Assembly (NCBI RefSeq): GCF_016925675.1
Contig: NZ_CP070506.1
Location: 56,001 to 120,000, forward strand
Reading direction: 5' to 3'
Length of the DNA: 64,000 bases
From: Pseudomonas hygromyciniae
GTDB taxonomy: Bacteria; Pseudomonadota; Gammaproteobacteria; Pseudomonadales; Pseudomonadaceae
The first letter of the stretch is position 1. The number at the start of each line of letters is the position of its first letter. The notes beneath the pieces are model-generated. The model saw only the letters and a list, made by a program, of their open reading frames with translations, was not told the origin of the DNA and made no database searches. Both the position numbers and the translations under genes were made by a program. Positions 19,528 to 28,496 of the stretch are shown here, in pieces.

Positions 19528-20448
19528 GTGTCCCGACTTTTTGCCGTTTTTGTCGTATTTGTCACCAGTTTATGGATTGCCGGGGCTGCCCAGGCCGAGG
19601 TTCGGGTGCTGACCAGCATCAAACCCTTGCAGCTGATTGCCGCCGCGGTGCAGGACGGGGTGGCGGTTCCAGAGGTGTTATTGCCGCCGGGAGCCTCGCC
19701 CCATAACTATGCATTGCGACCATCCGACGTACGGCGTGTGCAATCGGCGGATCTGCTGTATTGGATCGGCCCGGACATGGAAGGCTTCCTGCCAAGGGTG
19801 CTTAAGGGGCGTAGTTTGCCGACAGTCGCGGTGCAGGAGTTGCCGGGGCTCAAACTGCGTCATTTCGGCGAAGATAACCACTCCCATGGCGAAGAAGCCG
19901 ACGACCATGATCACGATCATCGTCCGGGAAGCCTGGATGCTCACCTGTGGTTGTCGCCGGTCAATGCGCGGGTGATTGCTACAAAAATGGCGGCGGACTT
20001 GAGCGCGGCCGATCCGGCCAACGCAGCGCGCTACCAGAGCAACCTGCAAGGGTTTGATGGCCGACTGGATGCCTTGGATGTGCGCCTCAAGGCGCGCCTG
20101 GCGGGTATCGCCGGCAAACCTTACTTCGTGTTCCACGAAGCCTTCGACTACTTTGAAGATGCCTATGGCCTCAAGCATACCGGCGTATTCAGCGTGGCCG
20201 CCGAAGTGCAACCCGGCGCCCAGCATGTGGCGGCGATGCGCACGCGCTTGCAGGAAGTGGGCAAGACCTGTGTGTTCAGCGAGCCGCCATTGCGCCCGCG
20301 CCTGGCCGAAACCCTGGTGGCGGGCCTGCCGGTGAAACTGGCGGAATTGGATGCCCTGGGCGGCTACACCCCGGCAACCGCTCAAGGCTACGAGCAGTTG
20401 CTGGAGAAGCTGGGTAATGATTTGGTTGGGTGCCTGGAGTCACTGTAG
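19528..20448 (+). CDS. znuA: Zinc ABC transporter substrate-binding protein
   Basis: 306 residues from GTG at 19528 (MSRLFAV...); GTG at 19519 adds three residues and cannot be excluded. Signal peptide ends GAAQA. Zinc ligands sit in SPHNYALRPSD, DAHLWLSP and FHEAFDYF. A His/Asp-rich loop (HSHGEEADDHDHDH, about 117-130) is typical of ZnuA and may collect zinc. It delivers periplasmic Zn(II) to ZnuBC and is divergent from zur. Confidence 0.94.
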   Translation: MSRLFAVFVVFVTSLWIAGAAQAEVRVLTSIKPLQLIAAAVQDGVAVPEVLLPPGASPHNYALRPSDVRRVQSADLLYWIGPDMEGFLPRVLKGRSLPTVAVQELPGLKLRHFGEDNHSHGEEADDHDHDHRPGSLDAHLWLSPVNARVIATKMAADLSAADPANAARYQSNLQGFDGRLDALDVRLKARLAGIAGKPYFVFHEAFDYFEDAYGLKHTGVFSVAAEVQPGAQHVAAMRTRLQEVGKTCVFSEPPLRPRLAETLVAGLPVKLAELDALGGYTPATAQGYEQLLEKLGNDLVGCLESL

Positions 20449-20463
20449 GCACAGCGCCAAACC

Positions 20464-20553
20464 AATGTGGGGGGCTTGCTCGCGAATGCGGTGTGTCAGT
20501 CACCCGCTACTTGGCTGACACACCGCATTCGCGAGCAAGCCCGCTCCCACATT
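20464..20553. repeat. REP doublet (REPIN), GCGAGC/GCGGGC class B
   Basis: Outer arms AATGTGGG...GGCTTGCTCGCGAA and complement, plus an inner inverted repeat GCGGTGTGTCAG / CTGACACACCGC, so the whole element can fold end to end. Its last base touches the thrB stop. Confidence 0.9.
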
Positions 20554-21506
20554 TAGAGGGCGAGCGGCAGTTGGAGAGTGACCTGCTGGCGCTGCTCCAG
20601 CCGCTGCTGGAACTCCACCGGATCGTGAATCAACACGTCCTGCCCGGCAAACGTCTCTGCGGCAATCAGGCGTGACAGCCAGAACCGCACACAAGCTACG
20701 CGCAACATAGTCGGCCACAGTTCGGCTTCCCCGGTGCTGAACGGCCGCAATGCCGCGTAGGCCCCCAGCAGCGCCCGGGCGCGGTGGCCGTCAATCACCC
20801 CAGCGTCGTCCGAGCACCAGTCATTCAGGGCAATCGCCACGTCGTACAGCATCGGGCCGGAGCAGGCGTTGTAGAAGTCGATCAACCCGGTCAGATGGGT
20901 GCCTTCGAACATCGCGTTGTCGCGAAACAGGTCGGCGTGGATGTTGGCCCGGGGCAGTGTGAGGATGTGGGCCTTGTGCTGCTGGATTTCATCCAAGGCC
21001 GCTTGCAGCAGGCTCTGTTGCTCAGCATCGAGGTGCGAGATCAGTTGCGCGCCTTCGTCGAGCATCCAATCCAGCCCGCGATCGGTCTTGCGCTCCAGCA
21101 CCTTGTCGCCCTGGGTGGCCAGGTGCAGGTGAGCGAGCAATTCACCCACTTGCACGCAGTGCTGGGCGTTGGCGTCCTTGATGTGCTTGCCCGCCAGGCG
21201 CGGTTGCAGCAGCGCCGGCTTGCCTGCCAATTCGCGCAGGGCCACGCCTTCGGTGGTGCGCAGGGCATAGGGCACGGGCAGGTCGGCGTCGTGGAGTACG
21301 TCCAGCAGTTTGATGAAGAACGGCATTTCGTCCACTGGGCCGCGTTCAACCAGGGTCAGGACAAATTCGCCCTGTTCCAGGCTGATAAAGAAGTTGGTGT
21401 TTTCGCTACCAGCGGCAATCCCCTGGAAATCGAGCAGGCGGCCGAGCCCATAAGGGGCGAGAAAGGTTTCCAGCTCGGGCCGAGCCAGGGGGGTGAACAC
21501 AGACAT
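20553..21506 (-). CDS. thrB: Homoserine kinase (ThrB, APH-like family)
   Basis: 317 residues. It belongs to the aminoglycoside-phosphotransferase-like ThrB family used by pseudomonads, not the GHMP family of E. coli. Motifs: N-terminal AAGSENTNFF nucleotide loop, catalytic D192 in NIHADLFRDN and Mg-binding D210 in GLIDFYNA. It phosphorylates homoserine in threonine synthesis. The ribosome site is weak. Followed on the same strand by a REPIN, preceded by the DUF2782 gene. Confidence 0.93.
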   Translation of the reverse strand: MSVFTPLARPELETFLAPYGLGRLLDFQGIAAGSENTNFFISLEQGEFVLTLVERGPVDEMPFFIKLLDVLHDADLPVPYALRTTEGVALRELAGKPALLQPRLAGKHIKDANAQHCVQVGELLAHLHLATQGDKVLERKTDRGLDWMLDEGAQLISHLDAEQQSLLQAALDEIQQHKAHILTLPRANIHADLFRDNAMFEGTHLTGLIDFYNACSGPMLYDVAIALNDWCSDDAGVIDGHRARALLGAYAALRPFSTGEAELWPTMLRVACVRFWLSRLIAAETFAGQDVLIHDPVEFQQRLEQRQQVTLQLPLAL

Positions 21507-21562
21507 GGTTAAAACTGCCAGTACGGGCGCCGCGGGCCGCAGCGCCGATTGAAATTAAGAAA

Positions 21563-21853
21563 TCATTTCCATTCGAAGATCTTCCATGACGGGATCAGCA
21601 TATCCGGCTGGTCCGAGCGGATGAAGTTGGCATCGGTTCCGTCCGCGCGCACCAGGAAATACGGGGGCGCGCCTTTCGGGGTGATCTTGATCGCATACAG
21701 GAAACCATTTTGGCGGTACTCCTGGATGGTTTTATCGCCTTCCGTGCGAATGGTGACTTCCGGAGCACCCGAGGGAGCATCGTCTGCCGCCATGGCAGCC
21801 ATCGGAGCGAGTGCAATCAAGCCGGTCAACAGCAGGCGATTGAATGTGCGCAT
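21563..21853 (-). CDS. Small exported DUF2782 protein
   Basis: 96 residues: a signal peptide ending MAAMA-A, then a compact domain (PEVTIRTEGDKTIQEYRQNG) ending PDMLIPSWKIFEW. Matches the DUF2782 proteins found between polA and thrB in pseudomonads; function unknown. Periplasmic location is inferred from the signal peptide. AAGG lies upstream of the ATG on the minus strand. Confidence 0.88.
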   Translation of the reverse strand: MRTFNRLLLTGLIALAPMAAMAADDAPSGAPEVTIRTEGDKTIQEYRQNGFLYAIKITPKGAPPYFLVRADGTDANFIRSDQPDMLIPSWKIFEWK

Positions 21854-21927
21854 GATAACCTTGTCCCTTTGTTGTCATTGGTCCGGCTATTCTAGCGCCT
21901 GACCCGCCGAAAAGGTTGATCCTGCTC

Positions 21928-24729
21928 ATGAGCCAAGCCCCCCTCGTCCTGGTGGACGGTTCTTCATATCTGTATCGCGCCTTCCACGCGCTGCCGCCGT
22001 TGACCACGTCCAAAGGCCTGCCGACCGGTGCGGTCAAGGGCGTGTTGAACATGCTCAAAAGCCTGCGCAAGCAGTACCCGGACAGCCCGTTCGCGGTGGT
22101 GTTCGACGCCAAGGGCGGGACATTTCGCGATGACATGTACGCCGAATACAAGGCCAACCGCCCGAGCATGCCCGATGACATGCGCGTGCAGATCGAGCCG
22201 CTGCACCAGAGCGTGATTGCCTTGGGCTTCCCGCTGCTGTGTGTCGAAGGCGTTGAGGCGGACGACGTGATCGGCACCCTGGCCCGCAGCAGCGCAGCCG
22301 CTGACCGACCGGTGGTGATTTCTACCGGTGACAAGGACATGGCGCAACTGGTCGACGGGCACATTACCTTGGTCAACACCATGACCGGTAGTGCGATGGA
22401 CATCGACGGCGTTAAGGAGAAATTCGGCGTCGCTCCCGAGCAGATCATCGACTACCTGGCACTGATGGGCGATTCCTCCGACAACATCCCAGGCGTTCCG
22501 GGGATTGGTCCTAAGACTGCTTCGGGCTTGCTGGTAGGTGTGAACGGCGGCCTTAAAGAGCTTTACGAGCAGCTCGATATTGTTCCGACCTTGCCGATTC
22601 GTGGGGCCAAGACCCTGCCGGCCAAGTTGGAAGAACATAAAGAGATGGCATTCCTGTCCTACCAGTTGGCGACCATCAAGGTCGACGTGCCACTGGATGT
22701 CGGGCTGGAAGATTTGCACCTGATCGAACCGGACCGCGAGAAGCTGCTGGAGCTGTACACCCTGCTGGAGTTCAAGAGTTGGATCGATGAGATTCAGCGC
22801 GATGCCAAGCGGGTCGAGCTTAAGGCTGCTGCCGACGTAGCACCGGTGCAGTCTTCGGCTGAGCCTGAGGCCGCAGAGACGCTGGCGCCGGTCCAAGCAC
22901 AGTACGAAACCATCCTCGACCAGGCCCGTTTTGACGTCTGGCTGAAAAAGCTCAATGACGCGAAGTTGATTGCCTTCGATACCGAAACTACTGGCGTCGA
23001 TGCCCAGCAGGCGCAACTGGTAGGGGTTTCGTTTGCCGTACAGGCCAATGAAGCGGCCTACATCCCGCTGACCCATTCCTACATCGGCGTGCCCGAGCAA
23101 CTGGACCGCGATACAGTCCTGCTGGCCTTGAAGCCGCTGCTGGAAGACCCGCAAAAGCTCAAGGTCGGCCAGCACGCCAAGTTCGACATGAATATCCTGG
23201 CCAATTGCGCCATCGGCGGCGACCCGGCACACGGCATCACCGTGCGCGGCATCGCATTCGACACCATGCTTGAATCCTACGTGCTGAATTCCACCGCGAC
23301 CCGCCACGACATGGACAGCCTGGCCAAAAAGTATCTGGAGCATGACACCGTCAGTTTCCAGGACATTGCCGGCAAAGGCGCCAAGCAACTGACCTTCGAC
23401 CAGATTCCGTTGGAGCAGGCCGGCCCTTACGCCGCCGAAGACGCCGATGTGACCCTGCGCCTGCACCTGGCACTGCACGCACAACTCGCGGCACTGCCGA
23501 GCCTGGCCAGTGTGCTGACGGATATCGAGATGCCATTGGTGCCGGTGCTGGCACGCATCGAGCGTCAGGGCGCTTTGGTGGATGCCGCACTGTTGGGCGT
23601 GCAGAGCATCGAGCTGGGCAACAAGATGGTGGAACTGGAGCGCCAGGCGTATGAGATCGCCGGAGAGGAGTTCAACCTCGGCTCGCCCAAGCAATTGGGG
23701 GCGATCCTCTACGAAAAGCTCGGCCTGCCGGTATTGAAGAAAACCGGCAAGGGCCAGGCCTCGACCGCCGAAGAAGTCTTGGCCAAGTTGGCCGAAGATG
23801 ACTTCCCGCTGCCTAAGGTATTGATGCAGTACCGCAGCATGAGCAAGCTCAAGAGCACCTACACCGACCGCTTGCCAGAGCAGATCAACCCGCGTACCGG
23901 GCGGATCCATACCTCTTACCACCAGGCTGTGGCGGCCACTGGGCGCCTGTCGTCCAGTGATCCGAACCTGCAGAACATCCCGGTGCGGACCGCCGAAGGC
24001 AGGCGGATCCGCCAGGCGTTCGTCGCGCCCAAAGGTTACAAGCTGCTGGCGGCGGACTATTCGCAGATCGAGCTGCGGATCATGGCGCACCTGTCCAAGG
24101 ACGAGGGCTTGCTGAACGCGTTCCGCGACAACCTCGATGTGCACACGGCCACGGCGGCCGAGGTGTTCAAGGTCGAGTTGGGCGAGGTCACGTCCGATCA
24201 GCGCCGCAGCGCCAAGGCGATCAACTTCGGCCTGATCTACGGTATGGGCGCGCAGAAGCTGGGCAAGGATATCGGTGTCGATACCAAGACCGCCAAGGCT
24301 TATATCGATGTGTACTTCGCCCGTTACCCAGGGGTGCGCGAATACATGGAGCGCACCCGTGCCCAGGCTTCGGATCAAGGTTATGTAGAAACCCTGTTCG
24401 GGCGCCGGCTGTACCTGCCGGACATCCACTCCAACAAACCCCAGGAGCGCGCGGGCGCCGAACGTACCGCGATCAACGCGCCGATGCAGGGCACGGCCGC
24501 CGATATCATCAAGAAGGCGATGGTCAAGGTCGACAACTGGCTGACAGAGTCAGGGCTGGACGCCAAGGTCATCCTGCAGGTGCACGACGAACTGGTGGTC
24601 GAGGTCCGTGAAGACCTGGTGGCGCAAGTCAGCGAGAAGATTCGAGAGCACATGAGCGGTGCTGCGAAACTGGACGTACCGCTGCTGGTTGAAGTTGGGG
24701 TGGGTGATAACTGGGACGAAGCGCACTGA
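21928..24729 (+). CDS. polA: DNA polymerase I
   Basis: 933 residues from the ATG at 21928 ([21 protein letters not shown]); a TTG at 21916 is rejected as the start because AAAAGG at 21910-21915 abuts it. Three domains: 5' nuclease (1 to ~290, with the [15 protein letters not shown] and [13 protein letters not shown] motifs), 3'-5' exonuclease (from ~325, with IAFDTETTG at ~348 keeping the catalytic D and E, so proofreading should work), and polymerase (motif A DYSQIELR at ~708, motif [11 protein letters not shown], motif C VHDEL at ~885). It fills gaps and removes RNA primers. Confidence 0.98.
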   Translation: MSQAPLVLVDGSSYLYRAFHALPPLTTSKGLPTGAVKGVLNMLKSLRKQYPDSPFAVVFDAKGGTFRDDMYAEYKANRPSMPDDMRVQIEPLHQSVIALGFPLLCVEGVEADDVIGTLARSSAAADRPVVISTGDKDMAQLVDGHITLVNTMTGSAMDIDGVKEKFGVAPEQIIDYLALMGDSSDNIPGVPGIGPKTASGLLVGVNGGLKELYEQLDIVPTLPIRGAKTLPAKLEEHKEMAFLSYQLATIKVDVPLDVGLEDLHLIEPDREKLLELYTLLEFKSWIDEIQRDAKRVELKAAADVAPVQSSAEPEAAETLAPVQAQYETILDQARFDVWLKKLNDAKLIAFDTETTGVDAQQAQLVGVSFAVQANEAAYIPLTHSYIGVPEQLDRDTVLLALKPLLEDPQKLKVGQHAKFDMNILANCAIGGDPAHGITVRGIAFDTMLESYVLNSTATRHDMDSLAKKYLEHDTVSFQDIAGKGAKQLTFDQIPLEQAGPYAAEDADVTLRLHLALHAQLAALPSLASVLTDIEMPLVPVLARIERQGALVDAALLGVQSIELGNKMVELERQAYEIAGEEFNLGSPKQLGAILYEKLGLPVLKKTGKGQASTAEEVLAKLAEDDFPLPKVLMQYRSMSKLKSTYTDRLPEQINPRTGRIHTSYHQAVAATGRLSSSDPNLQNIPVRTAEGRRIRQAFVAPKGYKLLAADYSQIELRIMAHLSKDEGLLNAFRDNLDVHTATAAEVFKVELGEVTSDQRRSAKAINFGLIYGMGAQKLGKDIGVDTKTAKAYIDVYFARYPGVREYMERTRAQASDQGYVETLFGRRLYLPDIHSNKPQERAGAERTAINAPMQGTAADIIKKAMVKVDNWLTESGLDAKVILQVHDELVVEVREDLVAQVSEKIREHMSGAAKLDVPLLVEVGVGDNWDEAH

Positions 24730-24819
24730 TCATACGGCGTTGCTGCGGCATCAAGTCGCAGCGACGCCTATAGGTCGGAAATCGCTGACGGTTATTTCCA
24801 ATAGTTTTCGCGGGCGCCG

Positions 24820-24847
24820 GAACTTAACCCATGAAAAGTCACTCAGA
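24820..24847 (+). promoter_or_regulatory. AlgU (sigma-22/sigma-E) type promoter of the ErsA-like sRNA
   Basis: GAACTT at 24820-24825, 17-base spacer, TCAGA at 24843-24847; the AlgU consensus is GAACTT-N16/17-TCtgA. It points into the short transcript that ends at the terminator at 24943-24985. ersA of P. aeruginosa is AlgU dependent (established). Confidence 0.7.
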
Positions 24848-24853
24848 GTTACT

Positions 24854-24985
24854 GAATGGGTGGTGAAGCCCTTCAATGCTCCTATGTTGTGTTAAGTGTT
24901 GGCAGATATCTGGACCCCGCCCTAGCGGTCCGGAGTACTTAGATCCCGAACTTCCTCTCCCCATACGAAGTTCGGGATTTTTTTT
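24854..24985 (+). ncRNA. ersA: ErsA-type small RNA
   Basis: Starting about seven bases after the AlgU-type -10 and ending at a rho-independent terminator, the transcript would be about 132 bases, the length reported for ErsA of P. aeruginosa. The location between polA and engB is the same, and is also that of Spot 42 in enterics. Two hairpins are visible: GGACC/GGTCC at 24912-24931, and a perfect 12-base terminator stem (24943-24954 with 24967-24978) followed by eight T. The terminator loop is C/U-rich (CTCTCCCC), able in principle to pair with purine-rich ribosome sites. The exact 5' end is inferred. Confidence 0.75.
24943..24985 (+). terminator. Rho-independent terminator of ErsA-like sRNA
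   Basis: ATCCCGAACTTC pairs perfectly with GAAGTTCGGGAT, followed by an uninterrupted T run. Confidence 0.9.
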
Positions 24986-24998
24986 GCCCGCAACAACG

Positions 24999-25640
24999 TC
25001 ACTCGGCGATTTCTGCACCCTTGTCCGCCAACTCCATCCAGCCTGCCAGCACGGTATAGGCGTCTTCCAGGCCCATGCGCTTGGGCGCCGAGAACAGCTG
25101 GATGGTGATCGCATCACCCCAACCCTTACGGATTTCGGCCTGCACTTTGAGCAAGGTGTTCTTGGCGGCGCCGTAGGTCAGCTTGTCGGCCTTGGTCAGC
25201 AAAATGTGCATCGGCATGCCGCTGGCAACCGCCCAATCGAGCATCAACAGGTCGAAATCGGTCATTGGATGACGGATGTCCATCATCAGAATCAGACCTT
25301 TCAGACTCTCGCGGCCACCCAGATAGGCTTCCAGGTGACGCTGCCAGTGCAGCTTCAGTGGGATAGGTACTTTTGCGTAACCGTAGCCCGGGAGGTCGAC
25401 CAGACGCCGATCATCGTCTAGCTTGAAGAAGTTGAGCAGCTGTGTGCGACCTGGGGTTTTCGAGGTGCGGGCCAGGCTGGCATGGGTCAGGGTGTTGAGC
25501 GCGCTGGATTTACCGGCGTTGGAGCGCCCGGCGAAGGCCACTTCAAAGCCTTCGTCGTCGGGGCATTGGTCGACTTTGGCGGCGCTGAGCATGAAGGTGG
25601 ACTGTTGGCACAGACCGAGGATGGGGTTCTTGAGTTGCAT
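24999..25640 (-). CDS. engB: Ribosome biogenesis GTPase YsxC/EngB
   Basis: 213 residues from the ATG at 25640; the longer frame (to 25766) runs into the promoter region. G1 GRSNAGKSS at 38-46, G3 DLPGYG, G4 TKADK, G5-like LFSA. TrmE-Era-EngA-EngB family GTPase needed for assembly of the large ribosomal subunit and usually essential. Convergent with the ErsA-like sRNA and divergent from the cytochrome genes. Confidence 0.94.
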   Translation of the reverse strand: MQLKNPILGLCQQSTFMLSAAKVDQCPDDEGFEVAFAGRSNAGKSSALNTLTHASLARTSKTPGRTQLLNFFKLDDDRRLVDLPGYGYAKVPIPLKLHWQRHLEAYLGGRESLKGLILMMDIRHPMTDFDLLMLDWAVASGMPMHILLTKADKLTYGAAKNTLLKVQAEIRKGWGDAITIQLFSAPKRMGLEDAYTVLAGWMELADKGAEIAE

Positions 25641-25690
25641 GGGATTTCCGATGTGGGCGGTGCCGGGAATGGGTGCGGCAAGTAGTGTCG

Positions 25691-25719
25691 TTCCCGTTTC
25701 AGTAGCGCCAGTATATAAT
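25691..25719 (+). promoter_or_regulatory. Candidate sigma-70 promoter for the cytochrome pair
   Basis: TATAAT at 25714-25719, with a poor -35 (TTCCCG) 17 bases upstream. It faces the cytochrome c5-like gene and leaves a leader of about 105 bases. Confidence 0.35.
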
Positions 25720-25832
25720 GCCGCAGATTTTGTGTGTGCTTTGTCCCAGCGAAGGATGAAGTTCACGGGAGCGATAGACCTTTATTGCGCATTAGAACGC
25801 AAAACGCTTCCAAACCCTGAAAAGGTCGACGT

Positions 25833-26123
25833 ATGACCAAGTGGCTGCTAGCTGTCGGTGTCCTGGTACCACTTTACAGTGCGCAGGCTACACAGGATCC
25901 GGAAGCTATGTACAACCGCGTTTGCGCGGCATGCCATGCCGGACAGCTGCCAACGGCCCCCAGGCGGGGTGACCAGGCAGCGTGGGCGCCGAGACTGGCG
26001 CAAGGTATGGATACGCTGGTGCAGCACGTGACCCAGGGTTTCAAGGCGATGCCGCCGCGTGGTTTATGCATGGAATGCCGTGCCGAGGATTACCAGGCCA
26101 TCATTCTTTTGATGAGCGAGTAG
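25833..26123 (+). CDS. Small cytochrome c5-like protein
   Basis: 96 residues: a signal peptide (about 1-20, ending AQA), then one heme site C31-AAC34-H35 and a probable Met ligand in FKAMPPRG. A second cysteine pair, CMEC, near the C-terminus resembles the extra disulfide of cytochromes c5. Periplasmic electron carrier. It precedes the cytochrome c4 gene by 46 bases, so they are probably co-transcribed. Confidence 0.9.
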   Translation: MTKWLLAVGVLVPLYSAQATQDPEAMYNRVCAACHAGQLPTAPRRGDQAAWAPRLAQGMDTLVQHVTQGFKAMPPRGLCMECRAEDYQAIILLMSE

Positions 26124-26169
26124 ACCCGGTTCATAACTCTATAACCTTTAGCCGTAATTGGATTAGCTG

Positions 26170-26784
26170 ATGAACAAATTGATCGTGAGTCTGCTGTTGA
26201 CCTTGGGCATCACTGGTGTTGCCCATGCTGCAGGTGACGCTACTGCTGGCCAGACAAAGGCCGCCGTATGTGGTGCCTGCCATGGACCGGACGGCAACAG
26301 CCCGGCACCCAACTTCCCAAAACTGGCGGGTCAGGGTGAGCGTTACCTGACCAAGCAGATGCACGACATCAAGGACGGCAAGCGCCAAGTCCTGGAAATG
26401 ACCGGCATGCTGACCAACCTCAGCGATCAGGACCTGGCGGATATCGCGGCGTATTTCGCCAGCCAGACCGGCAGCGTGGGTGCTGCCGATAAAGCGTTGG
26501 TCGAGCGCGGCGAAGCACTCTTCCGTGGCGGCAACCTGGAAAAAGGCCTGCCTGCCTGTACCGGCTGCCACTCCCCGGATGGGTCGGGTAACGCGGCAGC
26601 AGGCTTCCCGCACCTGGGTGGCCAGCACGCCCAGTACATTGCCAAGCAATTGACCGATTTCCGCAAGGAAGAAGCCGGCCGTGCCAACGATGGCGATGCC
26701 ATGACCATGCGCACCATCGCCCGCAAACTGAGCGATGAAGACATTGCAGCGGTAGCCAGCTACATCCAGGGCCTGCATAAGTAA
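26170..26784 (+). CDS. Diheme cytochrome c4
   Basis: 204 residues with a signal peptide cleaved near AHA-A20 and two homologous cytochrome domains: CGACH at 34-38 and CTGCH at 130-134, each followed by a downstream Met (EMTGML and GDAMTMR). The two-heme arrangement and length fit cytochrome c4, a periplasmic donor to terminal oxidases, plausibly including the oxidase encoded at 2908-7292. Confidence 0.94.
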   Translation: MNKLIVSLLLTLGITGVAHAAGDATAGQTKAAVCGACHGPDGNSPAPNFPKLAGQGERYLTKQMHDIKDGKRQVLEMTGMLTNLSDQDLADIAAYFASQTGSVGAADKALVERGEALFRGGNLEKGLPACTGCHSPDGSGNAAAGFPHLGGQHAQYIAKQLTDFRKEEAGRANDGDAMTMRTIARKLSDEDIAAVASYIQGLHK

Positions 26785-26848
26785 GGCGCGGATGACCTGA
26801 CGTTGCCCGTGCAACGTTAACGCTCGATTAATCCGTCGATGCAAGCAT

Positions 26849-26877
26849 AAAAAGGGTGGCTGAGGCCGCCCTTTTTT
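26849..26877 (+). terminator. Rho-independent terminator after cytochrome c4
   Basis: AAAGGGTGGC, loop TGAG, GCCGCCCTTT (one G-U pair), then a T run. Confidence 0.85.
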
Positions 26878-26971
26878 GTGGCCGCTACCGTTACACTAAC
26901 GAACTCATGCCCGTGTAGACCTGTCATAAAAAAGGTCGCGCGAGGCGACTTTATTTGTCCAGGAGTAAAGC

Positions 26972-27607
26972 ATGCGTAATCTGATCCTCAGCGCCGCTCT
27001 CGTCACTGCCAGCCTGTTCGGCATCACCGCGCAAGCCGCCGACGTGCCGCTTGAAGCGGGTAAGACCTATGTTGAATTGGCCAGTCCGGTGGCCGTTTCG
27101 GTGCCGGGCAAGATCGAAGTCGTAGAGCTGTTCTGGTATGGCTGCCCGCATTGCTATTCCTTTGAGCCAACCATCAATCCATGGGCCGAGAAGCTGCCGT
27201 CGGATGTGAACTTCAAGCGTATCCCAGCCATGTTCGGCGGCCCTTGGGATGCCCACGGCCAGATGTTCCTGACCCTGGAAGCCATGGGTGTGGAGCACAA
27301 GGTCCACAATGCCGTGTTCGAAGCTATCCAGAAGGATCGCAAGCCGCTCACCAAGCCTGATCAAATGGCCGACTTCCTCGCCACCCAGGGCGTGGACAAG
27401 GACAAGTTCCTCGCCACGTTCAACTCCTTCGCTATCCAGGGCCAGATCAAGCAGGCCAAGGAACTCGCGCAGAAATACGGCGTGCAAGGTGTTCCAACCC
27501 TGATCGTCAACGGCAAATACCGCTTCGACCTGGGCTCCACCGGCGGTCCTGCACAGACTCTCAACGTTGCCGACCAGTTGATCGCCAAAGAGCGCGCAGC
27601 CAAGTAA
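26972..27607 (+). CDS. dsbA: Thiol:disulfide interchange protein DsbA
   Basis: 211 residues; signal peptide ends AQA-A; active site C58-P-H-C61 inside ELFWYGCPHCYSFEP; cis-proline loop GVQGVPTLIV. It introduces disulfides into periplasmic proteins and is re-oxidised by DsbB. CCAGGAGTAAAGC precedes the ATG. A hairpin (AAAGGTCGC/GCGACTTT, 26931-26952) ends just before the ribosome site and might modulate initiation. The next gene starts 10 bases after the stop. Confidence 0.95.
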   Translation: MRNLILSAALVTASLFGITAQAADVPLEAGKTYVELASPVAVSVPGKIEVVELFWYGCPHCYSFEPTINPWAEKLPSDVNFKRIPAMFGGPWDAHGQMFLTLEAMGVEHKVHNAVFEAIQKDRKPLTKPDQMADFLATQGVDKDKFLATFNSFAIQGQIKQAKELAQKYGVQGVPTLIVNGKYRFDLGSTGGPAQTLNVADQLIAKERAAK

Positions 27608-27617
27608 GGGGCTCGCC

Positions 27618-28496
27618 ATGCGTCGCTGGGGTACAGAACGAGTCGTTGGCCTGCGTGATCCGCAGGTCAACGAACACCATCTCGCGTCCACCGGCCTGCC
27701 GGCGGACAGCCGGCTGCGCTTGCTGAGCTTCAATATCCAGGTCGGCATCAGTACCGAAAAGTACCGTCACTACCTGACCCGTGGCTGGCAGCATTTGCTG
27801 CCCCACACGGGGCGGGCCGGCAATCTGCAAAAGATTGGCGACCTGCTGGGCGACTTCGACCTGGTGGCCCTGCAGGAGGCCGATGGTGGCAGCCTGCGTT
27901 CGGGCTACATCAATCAGGTCGAGCATCTGGCCCAGCTTGGTGCATTCCCCTATTGGTACCAGCAACTCAATCGCAACCTCGGCCGTTTGGGCCAGCACAG
28001 CAATGGTGTGCTCAGCCGCTTGAAACCGTGGGCGATTGAGGACCACCCCTTACCCGGCCCCAAAGGGCGTGGGGCAATTCTCGTGCGTTTTGGCGAAGGC
28101 CCCGAGGCGCTGGTGGTGGTCATGATGCACCTGGCGCTGGGGGCGCGTACCCGAACCATGCAGTTGGCCTACATCCGTGAGCTGATTGGCGGTTACAAAC
28201 ACCAGGTGCTGATGGGGGACATGAACACCCACGCCAGTGACCTGTTGGAGAATTCCCCGTTGCGCGACCTCGGGCTGCTGGCGCCGCAGGTCGAAGCCAC
28301 TTTCCCCAGCTGGCGCCCGCAACGCTGTCTTGACCACATCCTGTTAAGCCCGACCCTGACCCTGGAAAGCGTGCAGGTGCTGGCCCAACCCATTTCCGAT
28401 CACCTGCCGGTCGCGGTAGAGATTCGTCTGCCGGGTTCGCTCACGGCTGATGCATTACCCGCGTTGAGCCCTGGCCCTCGCGGATCCCTTGCATGA
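27618..28496 (+). CDS. Endonuclease/exonuclease/phosphatase family protein
   Basis: 292 residues. The EEP fold motifs are in order: LLSFNIQVGI, ALQEADGG (Mg-binding Glu), GDMNTHASD and C-terminal SDHLPV. No signal peptide is visible, so it is probably cytoplasmic. Members cut DNA, RNA or phosphoesters of lipids and sugars; the substrate cannot be read here. It sits between dsbA and the diguanylate cyclase gene, overlapping the latter by 4 bases (ATGA), as PA5488 does in P. aeruginosa (recalled). Confidence 0.88.
   Translation: MRRWGTERVVGLRDPQVNEHHLASTGLPADSRLRLLSFNIQVGISTEKYRHYLTRGWQHLLPHTGRAGNLQKIGDLLGDFDLVALQEADGGSLRSGYINQVEHLAQLGAFPYWYQQLNRNLGRLGQHSNGVLSRLKPWAIEDHPLPGPKGRGAILVRFGEGPEALVVVMMHLALGARTRTMQLAYIRELIGGYKHQVLMGDMNTHASDLLENSPLRDLGLLAPQVEATFPSWRPQRCLDHILLSPTLTLESVQVLAQPISDHLPVAVEIRLPGSLTADALPALSPGPRGSLA

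Noticed and set aside
21964..24429. 821-codon open frame antisense to polA
   Set aside because: Shadow of GC-rich third positions; no start context, and its translation matches no family. polA is certain on the other strand.
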